From a virus: a DNA stretch of 41,518 bases. This document shows, piece by piece, positions 31,055 through 40,225 of this stretch. The notes under the pieces are model-generated. The model was not told the DNA's origin and ran no database searches. It saw only the letters and a program-made list of their open reading frames with translations. Positions within the stretch are counted from its first letter, which is position 1. Each line of letters starts with the position of its first letter. Both the position numbers and the translations under genes were made by a program. The stretch is taken from IMG/VR virus record IMGVR_UViG_3300010430_000157, positions 1 to 41,518 of that record; one strand, 5' to 3'.

Positions 31055-32221
31055 ATGGCTAACGGAATCCCACAACAGCCCGGTATGCCGGTGAACGATC
31101 AGCAGACCGCTGAGCAGGCAGCGCGACAGCAAGGGCTGGAACAAATGCGGCAGATGCAGAATCGTCAGTCAGGCGCGTTGGCGGTGCAGCGCCAGCCGCC
31201 CGGTGTGCAGCCCGGTGGATTCAGTGGGCCGGGTGGCGCGAAACGGCTGAATGAAATCTACGGCATTATGGCCGAAGGCGCGGAAAGACCGTCAGCCGTG
31301 GGCCAGCAGTATGTTGACACCATGCAAAAACAGCAGGTGCTGGATCGTGCAAACCAGCCCATTGAACAATTCTTAAAGTTGTACGGCAACGTCAACCCAT
31401 ACGATTGGAGCGCGAAAAGTTTGCAGCGGTTCCATGACAATTACGTACAGACCGGGCAACTGCAATTCGATCTGTTAGAACCGAAACAGACGCTGACCAG
31501 CGAGGAAAATTCCGCGATCCTGAAAGCCGATGAAAAAATGTACACCTCTGGCAGCCAGATCGGGCGTATGGGCTCGATGGTTGACCGGCTCGATGCGGCG
31601 GCGCGTTCGGGCGATTACACACAGGGCATTGTGGGCACCGTGGATGAATGGTTCTCGCGCAACATTACCGGTAACGTCGATGACACCGAGCTGCTGAAAC
31701 AAGAATACCGTGGCTTGAAAAACAGCAAGGTGATTGCCGATCTACCGCCCGGCGTGGCATCGGATAAAGACATCGCGATCGCGCGCGAAGGGTGGCCCGG
31801 ACCGAATGTCAGCCCGGCCTATTTGGCGGCGTTTATGCGCGGCGTACAGAAATTGCAGGTGATGGAATACGCATGGAATGCGCACCGCTCCCATTTTATC
31901 GGCATGGAACGCAACGTGGCGGGGTTATCAGCCGACTGGCAGAAAAATAAAGGTCGATGGATCAGCGACGCGATGTATAACAACGGGCTGCAAATGTATA
32001 ACCCGCTCAATGAAGATGGCACGGAAATGGACATGAACCAAGCCGCACAGCACTACTATCGCCGTCAAGCTATCGGTGCGCAGCCGGATATTGTGCGTAC
32101 CGGGCAACCCACGGTGCAAGGGCCAACGGGCCAAGCAGGGGCCATGCCGGGTGGCCCGCCACAACCTGCCGGTGGCGCGGGTGAATCCGAAGCAGACATT
32201 TTGAAAAGATACGGGTACTAA
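31055..32221 (+). CDS. Internal virion protein
   Basis: 388 residues. Gln-rich N-terminus (residues 1-75), helical core with GTVDEWFSRNITGNVDDTEL and ALHE-type helices, Pro/Gly-rich C-terminus. Similar-sized proteins follow the ejection proteins in related phages. No enzymatic motif visible; in particular no lysozyme or peptidase signature. Confidence 0.7.
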   Translation: MANGIPQQPGMPVNDQQTAEQAARQQGLEQMRQMQNRQSGALAVQRQPPGVQPGGFSGPGGAKRLNEIYGIMAEGAERPSAVGQQYVDTMQKQQVLDRANQPIEQFLKLYGNVNPYDWSAKSLQRFHDNYVQTGQLQFDLLEPKQTLTSEENSAILKADEKMYTSGSQIGRMGSMVDRLDAAARSGDYTQGIVGTVDEWFSRNITGNVDDTELLKQEYRGLKNSKVIADLPPGVASDKDIAIAREGWPGPNVSPAYLAAFMRGVQKLQVMEYAWNAHRSHFIGMERNVAGLSADWQKNKGRWISDAMYNNGLQMYNPLNEDGTEMDMNQAAQHYYRRQAIGAQPDIVRTGQPTVQGPTGQAGAMPGGPPQPAGGAGESEADILKRYGY

Positions 32222-32224
32222 ACC

Positions 32225-34336
32225 ATGCCAACGTCAGCGGAACTGAAACAATCCTTAGTGCAAGCCCACCAAGCGGGCGATGCTCAAGGGATAGCGATGT
32301 TTAAAAACATGCTCGATACCGGGCAGTTTGACGATGATCGAAGCAGCTTTGGAGAATCCTTGGCACAAGGTGTCGCGCAAGGTGCCACGTTGGGTTTCCA
32401 TGATGAGGCCGCCGCCGCGCTGCGCGCCGGTACGGGCGAGTTTTTCGATAAGTATCTCGGCAGTACGCTGTACGGACTTGGCGTTGGTACTGAAGGCGGC
32501 GAAGGCAGTTTTTTAGAGCGTTTCAAACAGTACAAAGACATGGCCGAAGACCCGCGCGGTTTTGGCGAAAAGTACCAAACGGCGTTGGAATCACAACGCG
32601 GCGCGCTCGAAACCGCCCGGCAGGAAGACCCATGGACCACGGGTATCGCCGAAGTGGTGGGCGGTTTGGGTACGGGTGGCGTGGGTGCGGCGAAAGCCGT
32701 GGCCGGGCAGGGACTTCGTAAAGGTGCCGCACGGCTGGCCGGTGTTGGTGCCGGGCTCGGTGGTGCAGCCGGGTATGGCATGGGTGAAGGCGATCCGCTC
32801 GCAGCCGCTGCATTCGGTACGCCGGAAGACGTTAGCCGCGAAACCACAGAAGCGCTCACAGCCACGGGTATTGGCGCGGGTCTCGGTGCGGGTCTCGGTG
32901 CGGCCACGCCGTTTTTGGGGGCCGCAGCGCGGGGTGTTGCGCGCAATATTCCTTTCGTTACACGACCGTTTACTAAACAAGCCAAAATCAACGAAGATGG
33001 GCGGCGATTGGTTATGGATCGTTTGCAGGAAGACATCGCAAGCGGTGATATAACGCTGGATGCAGCCAAGCGCGAACTGGCGGACACGCCGGGCATGATG
33101 GTGGCTGATCTCGGACCCGGTTTACGCGATCTTACCGATCAATTGGCACAGACGCCGACACCAACCGGCCGCGACATTCGCGCCACGCTTACGGATCGCA
33201 ACAAAGCGCAATGGAAACGCGTTTTTCCAAAACTTGCGCAAGCCATCGGCGGACAGGATAACTTTGGCCACGCGCGTAAACAGCTCATTAAAGACATGCG
33301 TGAAAGGGCGGATCGTTTATATGGTGCGGCGGAAGCGGTTCCAATTCGTTTCACACCGGAAATGCGCACTATGGTTACACGCCCCGCATTTCGACCGGCG
33401 ATTAAAACCGCCAATCAATTGCGCCAGCTTGACGACAAGTCGCCGCTGCCCGGCTTCCCAAAACCCGGCACCATGATGAGCACCGTGGAGCTTGATCAGG
33501 TTTTGCAGGGTATGGATGACGTGGTAAATAAAGCGTGGAAAGATCAGCCCGCGCTCGCAAAGCGGCTCGGCCCGATGCGTAACGAATTTCGGGAAATGCT
33601 CTACACGGCAAACCCAGCACTCAGAACCGCTCGCAAGGCGTGGGCCGGTGATAAGGCCAACGATGAAGCCATGGACCTTGGATTGCGTCTATTCAGCGAT
33701 GACGCCGACATTACCGCCGCAAGAATGGCCGACATGACCGATGCGGAAAAACAGTTTGTCAAAATTGGCCATCTGCGCGCCATCGGTAGAAAGCTGGGCG
33801 ATAAATCTTTTACCGCTGACATAACGAAAGGCATCTTTGACAAGCCGAGAAAGCTCGAAGCGGTCAGGGCAGCGTTTGGCGGCCGGAAACAATACGATGA
33901 TTTCATGAACTACATCGAACAAGAACAAAAGATGTTTAACACCTTTAAAGAAGCAACCGCCAACAGTAAAACATACAAGTATCTGGCCGCTGGTGAAAAC
34001 CCAGGCGGCAGGCTGGCACAGATCATAGGCTATACGGGTGCGTTGGGTGCGGGCGGTGGTGAACTGGCGCGCGCTAGTGGTTTTGCCGCCCAAAAACTCT
34101 ATGGCGCGCTATCGCCAAAGGTAGCGCAGCAAGCGCGGAAAGCGGCTGTAACAGCACGTCAAGGCGGCCTATTAATGGGCAAAGATTTAGAGGCAATTAC
34201 GCAGCCGCAGACCATGGGCGGCTTGCTTGCCACCGGGGCACCCGTAACACCTTCCGCCATGATGGGCGGTTTGTTATCCACAGGATTGCCACAGCCGGGT
34301 GGACCTGAATACGGCACACAGCAGGGCGGGCAATGA
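32225..34336 (+). CDS. Large DNA-ejection / internal virion protein
   Basis: 703 residues. N-terminal helical region, then a hydrophobic Gly/Ala-rich block (GAAKAVAGQGLRKGAARLAG; GIGAGLGAGLGAATPFLGAA, about residues 145-245) that could insert in membranes. A long charged helical domain follows (about 260-620), then another Gly/Ala-rich end. This is the pattern of podovirus ejection proteins such as P22 gp16/gp20. No obvious Shine-Dalgarno, close spacing suggests reinitiation. Confidence 0.78.
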   Translation: MPTSAELKQSLVQAHQAGDAQGIAMFKNMLDTGQFDDDRSSFGESLAQGVAQGATLGFHDEAAAALRAGTGEFFDKYLGSTLYGLGVGTEGGEGSFLERFKQYKDMAEDPRGFGEKYQTALESQRGALETARQEDPWTTGIAEVVGGLGTGGVGAAKAVAGQGLRKGAARLAGVGAGLGGAAGYGMGEGDPLAAAAFGTPEDVSRETTEALTATGIGAGLGAGLGAATPFLGAAARGVARNIPFVTRPFTKQAKINEDGRRLVMDRLQEDIASGDITLDAAKRELADTPGMMVADLGPGLRDLTDQLAQTPTPTGRDIRATLTDRNKAQWKRVFPKLAQAIGGQDNFGHARKQLIKDMRERADRLYGAAEAVPIRFTPEMRTMVTRPAFRPAIKTANQLRQLDDKSPLPGFPKPGTMMSTVELDQVLQGMDDVVNKAWKDQPALAKRLGPMRNEFREMLYTANPALRTARKAWAGDKANDEAMDLGLRLFSDDADITAARMADMTDAEKQFVKIGHLRAIGRKLGDKSFTADITKGIFDKPRKLEAVRAAFGGRKQYDDFMNYIEQEQKMFNTFKEATANSKTYKYLAAGENPGGRLAQIIGYTGALGAGGGELARASGFAAQKLYGALSPKVAQQARKAAVTARQGGLLMGKDLEAITQPQTMGGLLATGAPVTPSAMMGGLLSTGLPQPGGPEYGTQQGGQ

Positions 34337-34746
34337 CATACCAAGTTTCACACGCACAGGGTGAATTGCTCGGACGCGTGCGGCCGGGTGTGACAACACC
34401 CGTGCAACTGTTCAAGGCCAGCGAGCTGCGCACGGAACTAACGTTGCTGTTAATTGCTCAAGCACCGATCAGCGGCAGCAATACAGCGGACATTGTAATT
34501 TTTCACGATGATAGCGGTTCGGATATATACGATGGCACCACGGCAATCGCGGCTTTTACTTACGATAAAACAACAGCAGGCGGGTTTGTTACGGGCGTGT
34601 TTCAGGCGCAGCACCCAGGCTCAGGCATTATGCTTGCTGCGAATGGATCGATTGGAGTGAGTACCAATCAGGTGGATGAAACTGTATTCACGTGTTATGG
34701 AATCACAGAAACGCTTGCCGAAAGAGTTAGAGGATTAACGGGATGA
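34333..34746 (+). CDS. Structural protein upstream of the tail fibre
   Basis: 137 residues, beta-rich, no charged patches (SELRTELTLLLIAQAPISGS; ADIVIFHDDSGSDIYDGTTA). ATGA-coupled at both ends. Similar small beta proteins accompany tail fibres; may be a fibre base or decoration protein. Confidence 0.7.
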   Translation: MTYQVSHAQGELLGRVRPGVTTPVQLFKASELRTELTLLLIAQAPISGSNTADIVIFHDDSGSDIYDGTTAIAAFTYDKTTAGGFVTGVFQAQHPGSGIMLAANGSIGVSTNQVDETVFTCYGITETLAERVRGLTG

Positions 34747-36578
34747 GTGAATTAAACGCTTGGGATATCGTGGACGCCAACAATAACGCGGCTCCACCGG
34801 ATGGTTGGCCCGAAAATACCATGCAGTACAGCGAGGTTAACAACACGGGCCGAGCGGTTCAAGGCACGCTCAAGCGATACTTTGCGGATGTTAACGGCTC
34901 GTTGCAAGCGGCAGGCGTGGCCGATGCCTACACGTTAACGCTCAATGAGACGGGATACAGCAGTTATTTCCAAGGCATGTATTTCGCTTGCGAGATAAAC
35001 GCCACCAATACCGGCGCGAGCACCATCGATGTCAACGGTATTGGCGCGCAGACCATCGTGGACCGTGCCGGTACCCCATTGGCGGCGGGCGAAATACAAG
35101 CGGGTGGCATCTATGAATTCCGCTATGACGGCACGAATTTCCAAGTCATGGGCACGCTGGCCGGTACCGCAACAACGTCAGACTTGATACTGACCAACAG
35201 TAACGACCCCGATCTGGCGGATACCGATGTAGCGCTGAACATCGGCGCTGCCGATCCGACCAGCGCGCAGCATCTGGAGCAGGGACCGGGCGACATTCAA
35301 AGTAAGTCCGATGCGACCACGGCCGCTGCGCTCGATTTGAATGCGTTAGGCGGTAACGTTAACGCGGGCGCGCAATCGGGTACTGGCGTGGTAACGCTAT
35401 TCAACAGCGGTTCTGCGACGCTGGTTACTCAAGCGTCTGGCGTTATTGCGCGCGGTAGTGTTGCCGCAGCGAGCCCGCCGACCACAGAGGCGGTTGATAC
35501 ACGCCTATCGTTTGAGGATTTAAACGGCGTCGCCAACTTGGGGCTGGTGGGTTATGAGACGGCGAACGATTTAAGCATTCGCAATAACATGCGCGGCGGC
35601 GAAATCTTTATGCGCGGCACTACGGTCGCAGGTATTGCGCAAAACATGTTTTTTGCCGATCCCGATACCGATGTGGAACTGTTTTACAATGGCGGCAGTG
35701 TAACGCGCACCATTGCATCCGCTAGCGGTGGCCTTGAAGCTAACAACATGTTGACCGGTGCCGGTTTCGAGCGTGTGCTAACAACGTCCGATCTGGGCGG
35801 CGCGAATGTCATTGCGGGCAGCGCTGACGGCGAAGTTTTGCAATGGGATACCGGCAACGTGCAATACGAACCGAGTGTGCGCGTGTTTGAAATTGCCGAT
35901 GGCTGGCAGATTCGCGGCACGCTCAATAACGATCCGGCGGTAAGCGGCACGGCGCAAGACCCACACTTAGAGTTTACCAATCTCAGCGGTCAAGTAGTCG
36001 GCTTTATCGATTGGCCCGGCGTCGATGACATGATTATCCGCAACAGCACTCGAAACGGTTTCCTAACGCTTAGCGCAACCACTAATGCGGGCGTTACACG
36101 TAACGGTTTTGTCTTTGACCCTGATCAGCGCACTCAAATACTGGATGGCGGTACCGCAGCGGTATCTATTTCCACGCAGGTACACTCCACCGATACATGG
36201 GGCGTTGGCGGTTCCGTGCTCGATGCGGCGGGCGTGCCGCGAGCAATTGTACCGGTGGCAGGCGATCAATCTTTTGCCGCGAGTTTTAACGTTCTCAGTT
36301 CCGATCTGTACGCGGGGCATGTTGCCACGGCCGGTACAAGTACCATTACCCTGCCCGCCAGTTCGGTACCCTTTCCGCGCGGCTGCTGGTTTTACGTGTA
36401 CAACGAAAGCGGTAACAACGTGACGATTAGCGATTCACCGTCAGGCGTGAATTTGCATTGGCTGGGCAATGAAGGCAACGCGGTAACTGGCAACCGGACA
36501 ATTGCGGATAACGGTTGGGCGCGGATATGGAAACGGTCAGCTACAATATGGTATATCATCGGCCAATCCATTAGCTAA
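34743..36578 (+). CDS. Tail fibre protein
   Basis: 611 residues. The N-terminal region (WDIVDANNNAAPPDGWPENT; VNGSLQAAGVADAYTLTLNE) is the recurring attachment/shaft motif of podo- and siphovirus fibres. Then long beta-rich repeats, and a C-terminal domain with TITLPASSVPFPRGCWFYVY. It shares style with the 671-residue protein at 13121, suggesting two distinct receptor-binding appendages. No endosialidase or lyase motif seen. Confidence 0.85.
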   Translation: MSELNAWDIVDANNNAAPPDGWPENTMQYSEVNNTGRAVQGTLKRYFADVNGSLQAAGVADAYTLTLNETGYSSYFQGMYFACEINATNTGASTIDVNGIGAQTIVDRAGTPLAAGEIQAGGIYEFRYDGTNFQVMGTLAGTATTSDLILTNSNDPDLADTDVALNIGAADPTSAQHLEQGPGDIQSKSDATTAAALDLNALGGNVNAGAQSGTGVVTLFNSGSATLVTQASGVIARGSVAAASPPTTEAVDTRLSFEDLNGVANLGLVGYETANDLSIRNNMRGGEIFMRGTTVAGIAQNMFFADPDTDVELFYNGGSVTRTIASASGGLEANNMLTGAGFERVLTTSDLGGANVIAGSADGEVLQWDTGNVQYEPSVRVFEIADGWQIRGTLNNDPAVSGTAQDPHLEFTNLSGQVVGFIDWPGVDDMIIRNSTRNGFLTLSATTNAGVTRNGFVFDPDQRTQILDGGTAAVSISTQVHSTDTWGVGGSVLDAAGVPRAIVPVAGDQSFAASFNVLSSDLYAGHVATAGTSTITLPASSVPFPRGCWFYVYNESGNNVTISDSPSGVNLHWLGNEGNAVTGNRTIADNGWARIWKRSATIWYIIGQSIS

Positions 36579-36595
36579 CGCAGGAAATCTCGCCT

Positions 36596-36859
36596 ATGCA
36601 AACACCATCACCAATCACCGCACGTCCGGTTGTATACATCGATCTGCTTATGCCGAACGGCACCAAGCAAGTGTTACAGGTGGATGTGGCTCGCGCCATG
36701 CATGAGCAACTTGGGATTGCGCTGGCTAGTATTGATGCTGTGCCAGCAGCTTCCGAAAATGATCCACAGAGCGCACTACCGTTACAGGATGACCAAGATA
36801 GTCCAGACGACGATGATTCGCCGCTTGCTGCGGGCGTGGGTTTTGGCCGGAGCGCTTGA
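36596..36859 (+). CDS. Small hypothetical protein after tail fibre
   Basis: 87 residues. CAGGAAA Shine-Dalgarno. N-terminal beta segment (PVVYIDLLMPNGTKQVLQVD), then an acidic Asp/Ser/Pro-rich tail (DQDSPDDDDSPLAAG). Overlaps the opposite-strand VRR-NUC gene by 134 bases at their 3' ends. No family recognised. Confidence 0.68.
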   Translation: MQTPSPITARPVVYIDLLMPNGTKQVLQVDVARAMHEQLGIALASIDAVPAASENDPQSALPLQDDQDSPDDDDSPLAAGVGFGRSA

Positions 36860-37013
36860 ATTCTACAATTAACTTTTGACAGGCCGGGCCAAAGTAAATT
36901 TGGTCCGGCCAACCGCGTGCGGCTTTATCCAGCTTGATATGTAGCCAACCGGCTTTCTCGGCAATGCGATTGCATTCGCGTTCAGTTTCCCGCTCCAATG
37001 GCTTCAAGATCAT
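36726..37013 (-). CDS. VRR-NUC domain nuclease
   Basis: 95 residues, about the usual length for stand-alone phage VRR-NUC proteins. PD-(D/E)xK core: E11/E13 in the first helix, GWPDQIYF (D37), LIVEFKRSGQNPRPQQ (E51, K53, Q62), then the strand HPVTVVRSVDHF. It cuts branched or structured DNA; it may resolve recombination or replication intermediates. Start overlaps the helicase gene by 32 bases, implying coupled translation. Confidence 0.9.
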   Translation of the reverse strand: MILKPLERETERECNRIAEKAGWLHIKLDKAARGWPDQIYFGPACQKLIVEFKRSGQNPRPQQAANHRRLDYLGHPVTVVRSVDHFRKLLAQHQY

Positions 37014-38409
37014 TCAAAAAATCTTCCATGCCGCTCAGTTTTCCGGTGACAACACCAAACACTGTTTCGTCAATCGTATCACTGAATAACGCGGTGTGGA
37101 CATAGATTTGCTTGGCGGCTTGACCACGCCGGGCCAGCCGTCCGATGACCTGTTTATACATGCCGCCCGACCAGGGCAGCGTGAGAAAGGCGATATGGTG
37201 CGCGCCGGATTTTTGTAGGTTAAGCCCGTGCCCGGCGCTAGCCGGATGCAGTGCGAGTTGTGGCAACTCCCCAGCATTCCACGCTTTGATCGAGGTGCGC
37301 GCTTTCTTATTGGACACGCCACCGCCCAAGTAATGCAAGTCCGGGTAACGTCGGCGCAGTTCGTCCAATTCCTCGCGATAGTGATAGAACACCAATAGCT
37401 GTTTACCCAGGCCGGTGTATAAATTGTCATACCAATCAAAGCGGGCTTTGCTGTGCCACACAGCATCCTTAGTGCGATCCACATAGGAAAACCCGGCAAC
37501 GATTTGTTGCAACTTGCCGGACAAAACGGCCGCGTTGGCGGCTTCCACTTCACGCTGTTTGCCAGTTGGATCGTCAAGATACAAAAGGAAATTCTTTTCA
37601 AGCTCCACATAGCGCGCTCGAATCGATAAGGGCAAGCGCATCTTGTGCGGTTCGAGCACCACCACATCAGGCAGATTGACGGCGGGCAAGCGGTACGCAA
37701 GGTCACTTAAAGCGTGTAGTATGGTTTGTCGGGTGTTTGGAAAGGGTGCCCACTTGCGCTGTTGAAAATCGGTTGGATAGAAATACTCGCGTTGCCACTT
37801 GTAAAAACTGCGCCCGAAACTCTGACCGCCGTCAACGATATACGCTTGCCCCCACACTTCTGTTAGCTTGTTCGGTATCAGCGTGCCCGTTAATCCAATG
37901 CGTTTATTAAAGATACCAATGCGCTCGCGAAACGCTTTGAAGCGCTGCGAACTGACATCTTTCAGCTTGTCTATTTCGTCACAGATCAGACCATCGAACG
38001 GCAGCGGATCGGGCGGGCGTATGCCTTTACGCTTGAGCGGGCGCGGGTAGTGATTCATCAACCAGGGCAGGTTTTCATAGTTGATGACAACGATCTGCGC
38101 ATCGGATTCAATAGCTTTCAAACGTTGTTTGGCGGTGCCGCAAGCGATGGCTAGTTTGATGTCTCGTAAGTGCTCCCAAAGCGATGGTTCCTGAGACCAC
38201 GTATCAGTTGCTACCAGTAAGGGCGCGACCACTAGCCAGCGTTTAACTTCACCATTATGAAACGACGATTGCAAGGCGCGCAGTGCAGCAGTCAGAGCGA
38301 TAACCGTTTTACCGGTGCCGACATCGGCGCAGACCAATGCATCTTCACCGCTATCGATGAAAGCGATGCACTTGAGCTGATCGGGCTCTAGATCATTCGG
38401 TGTCAGCAT
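36982..38409 (-). CDS. SNF2-type superfamily 2 helicase
   Basis: 475 residues, standard for phage SNF2/DEAD-like helicases that pair with VRR-NUC. Walker A DVGTGKT (residues 29-35), motif II DEID (144-147), motif III GLTGT, and motif VI QVIGRLARRGQ near 418-430. It probably remodels or unwinds DNA for replication/recombination. The start overlaps the end of the small basic gene (38393..38566). Confidence 0.93.
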   Translation of the reverse strand: MLTPNDLEPDQLKCIAFIDSGEDALVCADVGTGKTVIALTAALRALQSSFHNGEVKRWLVVAPLLVATDTWSQEPSLWEHLRDIKLAIACGTAKQRLKAIESDAQIVVINYENLPWLMNHYPRPLKRKGIRPPDPLPFDGLICDEIDKLKDVSSQRFKAFRERIGIFNKRIGLTGTLIPNKLTEVWGQAYIVDGGQSFGRSFYKWQREYFYPTDFQQRKWAPFPNTRQTILHALSDLAYRLPAVNLPDVVVLEPHKMRLPLSIRARYVELEKNFLLYLDDPTGKQREVEAANAAVLSGKLQQIVAGFSYVDRTKDAVWHSKARFDWYDNLYTGLGKQLLVFYHYREELDELRRRYPDLHYLGGGVSNKKARTSIKAWNAGELPQLALHPASAGHGLNLQKSGAHHIAFLTLPWSGGMYKQVIGRLARRGQAAKQIYVHTALFSDTIDETVFGVVTGKLSGMEDFLNDLEAIGAGN

Positions 38410-38566
38410 TACGCGTTATTGTCACGCCGCGTTTCGCTAATTCTGCGAATTGTTTTTCGCGAAGCAGTTGTCTTTTCCGGCGTGCTTCTGGAGTGTTGAG
38501 CAGTCGTTTTCGTTCAGCGATAGGAATGCGGCGTGCTCTTTCCCAATTGAAATCGTATATTTTCAT
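38393..38566 (-). CDS. 57-residue basic hypothetical protein
   Basis: ATG 38566 with a clear GGGAGA Shine-Dalgarno, stop TGA at 38393..38395 inside the helicase start. Arg/Lys-rich and helical (MKIYDFNWERARRIPIAERK, then EARRKRQLLREKQFAELAKR). A small nucleic-acid-binding or helicase-partner protein is plausible; no family recognised. Confidence 0.68.
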   Translation of the reverse strand: MKIYDFNWERARRIPIAERKRLLNTPEARRKRQLLREKQFAELAKRGVTITRNADTE

Positions 38567-38568
38567 TT

Positions 38569-38787
38569 TTATTCTCCCGATGTACTTTCATTTATAGACT
38601 GTTGGCTAGTTAGATGCCAATACCCGCACACGCATTCATAGGCGTTATAACCGAGCACGGTAGCGCGGACTTGTGCGTACTCTTTTGTCTTAAAACGAAC
38701 CTTGGACGGGTGCGGGCACGTGCCCAGCGTGTCGCGCGTGCGTTTAAGGTTTTCGATAAATTTATCAGGCGGTAACGACTCATGCAT
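38569..38787 (-). CDS. Small zinc-ribbon-like protein
   Basis: 72 residues from ATG 38787; the frame is also open from GTG 38817 (82 residues), with a poor ribosome binding site for either. CPHPSKVRFKTKEYAQVRAT followed by AYECVCGYWHLT is a pattern of small phage zinc proteins (Cys..., CxCGxWHLT). Likely binds zinc through those Cys and His; function unknown. First gene of the leftward helicase operon. Confidence 0.72.
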   Translation of the reverse strand: MHESLPPDKFIENLKRTRDTLGTCPHPSKVRFKTKEYAQVRATVLGYNAYECVCGYWHLTSQQSINESTSGE

Positions 38788-38873
38788 AGTGGGTGTTGGT
38801 CCCGAATTGTATATCACACGGCTATCATGTTACCATAAGTGCATGACGCACTACAAGATGGGGAATTTTAAGT
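38788..38873. promoter_or_regulatory. Divergent promoter/operator region of RHH and helicase operons
   Basis: A short spacer between leftward and rightward operons. It holds AGTGC-ATGAC-GCACT, an inverted repeat (38838..38852), and GTATATCA (38809..38816), a perfect left half of the dyad in promoters A-D. GGGGAA precedes the RHH start. Promoter boxes here are not clear to me. Confidence 0.5.
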
Positions 38874-39122
38874 ATGCCAATGACAAAACGCCGGAAAAAG
38901 AAAGTCCAAGAAGCGCCTACCACGCCGTTAAAACGCGGCGGCTTTCGTGACCCGGATTACGTGCAGAGCGTGGTATTGCGCATGGGTACTGAGTTTATCG
39001 ATAGGCTCGATGAGCTGTGCAATGCCAACGCGCGCAGCCGCCGCGAGATTATTGAAATACTGATATCTGAAGCATCTATGGAATATCGCGGCGATAAAGA
39101 AGCCCGCATTAATCCATTATAA
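38874..39122 (+). CDS. Ribbon-helix-helix regulator
   Basis: 82 residues from ATG 38874. A basic N-terminal arm (TKRRKKKVQEAPTTPLKRGG), then the RHH core: strand YVQSVVLRMG, helix TEFIDRLDELCNANA, helix SRREIIEILISEA. RHH (CopG/Arc-like) dimers insert the strand pair in the DNA major groove. First gene of the early + strand operon and next to a dyad, so an autorepressor is likely. It is a candidate ligand for the dyads at promoters A-D. Confidence 0.78.
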   Translation: MPMTKRRKKKVQEAPTTPLKRGGFRDPDYVQSVVLRMGTEFIDRLDELCNANARSRREIIEILISEASMEYRGDKEARINPL

Positions 39123-39144
39123 ACAAAGGACCGAGATTTTAATT

Positions 39145-39570
39145 ATGGCACGACGTAAACCAACACAAGACGAACTGAAGCAAGCGCGCGCTAAGCGCAA
39201 TGCAAAGGCAAAACCAGAACAACAGTTATCGGCTGTTATGGATGTAGTTGTAATCGGCGGTTGCGCTAACGGCGTGCTGTTGAAGAAAATAAGAACAGAT
39301 GCGACCTTTATTGAGCTAGCACGACCCGACTACATTAAGCCGCTCAAATCAGCCTTGCAGAAACACCCCGAAGTAGTCAAAGAAAAAGACCGCTATGAAG
39401 TACACCCGATTGGATTAACAAACTCTGGATTCGATCCACGCACGCACATTTTTGGCGTTGCAGTTATTCACGGTCAATCACTAACGTGGGCTTTCTCACA
39501 ACTGGTGATTGGGTACGTTGAAAACGTCACTAGCAAACTCGTAGCCGAGGGCTTAGTGCCTAACAAATAG
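39145..39570 (+). CDS. Hypothetical early protein
   Basis: 141 residues with a basic N-terminus (ARRKPTQDELKQARAKRNAK) and a mixed alpha/beta body (VMDVVVIGGCANGVLLKKIR). No recognised family. Located in the early operon between the RHH regulator and a zinc protein. Confidence 0.7.
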   Translation: MARRKPTQDELKQARAKRNAKAKPEQQLSAVMDVVVIGGCANGVLLKKIRTDATFIELARPDYIKPLKSALQKHPEVVKEKDRYEVHPIGLTNSGFDPRTHIFGVAVIHGQSLTWAFSQLVIGYVENVTSKLVAEGLVPNK

Positions 39571-39596
39571 AATCGACAACAAAAGGAAACCTCGCC

Positions 39597-39830
39597 ATGG
39601 CAACCTGTAAATTTTGTCCGAACGAAGAGTATTACGCAATACTAGGCGTCTGCCGTCAGTGCTATTCAGGGCTCGCGTATTGGCGCGGCCGCAGTCAGAG
39701 CGACAAAAAGAAACGCGCCATCCAGCTTGAAAAACTAGAAAAGCGAATGGATCACTTGATCACTAATCCGCGCGCAGTGCCGCACAAACGAACAAAGAAG
39801 AAAGCAACAAAGAAAGGGGGTAACAAATAG
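39597..39830 (+). CDS. Small zinc-finger protein
   Basis: 77 residues. CKFCPNEEYYAILGVCRQCY gives a CxxC...CxxC zinc knuckle, followed by the YSGLAYWRGRS phrase common in small phage zinc-finger proteins and a Lys-rich tail (KRTKKKATKKGGNK). Probably binds nucleic acid. AAGGAAAC Shine-Dalgarno. TAG overlaps the next GTG by one base. Confidence 0.75.
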   Translation: MATCKFCPNEEYYAILGVCRQCYSGLAYWRGRSQSDKKKRAIQLEKLEKRMDHLITNPRAVPHKRTKKKATKKGGNK

Positions 39831-40225
39831 TGTCTTTTAACATCACAATAAAAAATCTCACTGAACATCAGATGGGCGATTTATTCGCGCGACTCGGCAA
39901 CAAAGGATATGATATACAGGTGCAGTACATCGACGCCAACGCGGAAGATGTACCGAAAAAGCAAGGCGGTGCGCGAAAGGTGCACATAAGCGGACGTATC
40001 GCAGCCGATGAAATTGTGCTGTTGGGCGATATCGAGGAAGCCACGGCCGGTTCGCTTTACGAAAAGATCACGCAGATCATGCAGCGGCTGGAGAAAAAAG
40101 ACGGCATCGGCACAGTAACCAAAAAGGCATTGTCGGAAGCACTCAGCAAACACTCAGCGGCACCCGGTGCCGCTATTTCAGTCGCGCGAAGGCGCGGCAT
40201 TATCAAGCGTGGGAAGAAAAAGTAA
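39830..40225 (+). CDS. Hypothetical protein with basic C-terminus
   Basis: 131 residues from GTG 39830 (AAGGGGG upstream). N-terminal alpha/beta region (FNITIKNLTEHQMGDLFARL), acidic middle, C-terminal helix-turn-helix-like segment (GTVTKKALSEALSKHSAAPG) and a basic end RRRGIIKRGKKK. A DNA-binding role is possible; not recognised. Confidence 0.7.
   Translation: MSFNITIKNLTEHQMGDLFARLGNKGYDIQVQYIDANAEDVPKKQGGARKVHISGRIAADEIVLLGDIEEATAGSLYEKITQIMQRLEKKDGIGTVTKKALSEALSKHSAAPGAAISVARRRGIIKRGKKK

Noticed and set aside
32284-33096. 270-residue open frame on the - strand
   Set aside because: It is antisense to the 703-residue ejection protein, is Ala/Pro/Ser-rich low complexity as expected for the complement of Gly/Ala-rich codons, and has no operon context.
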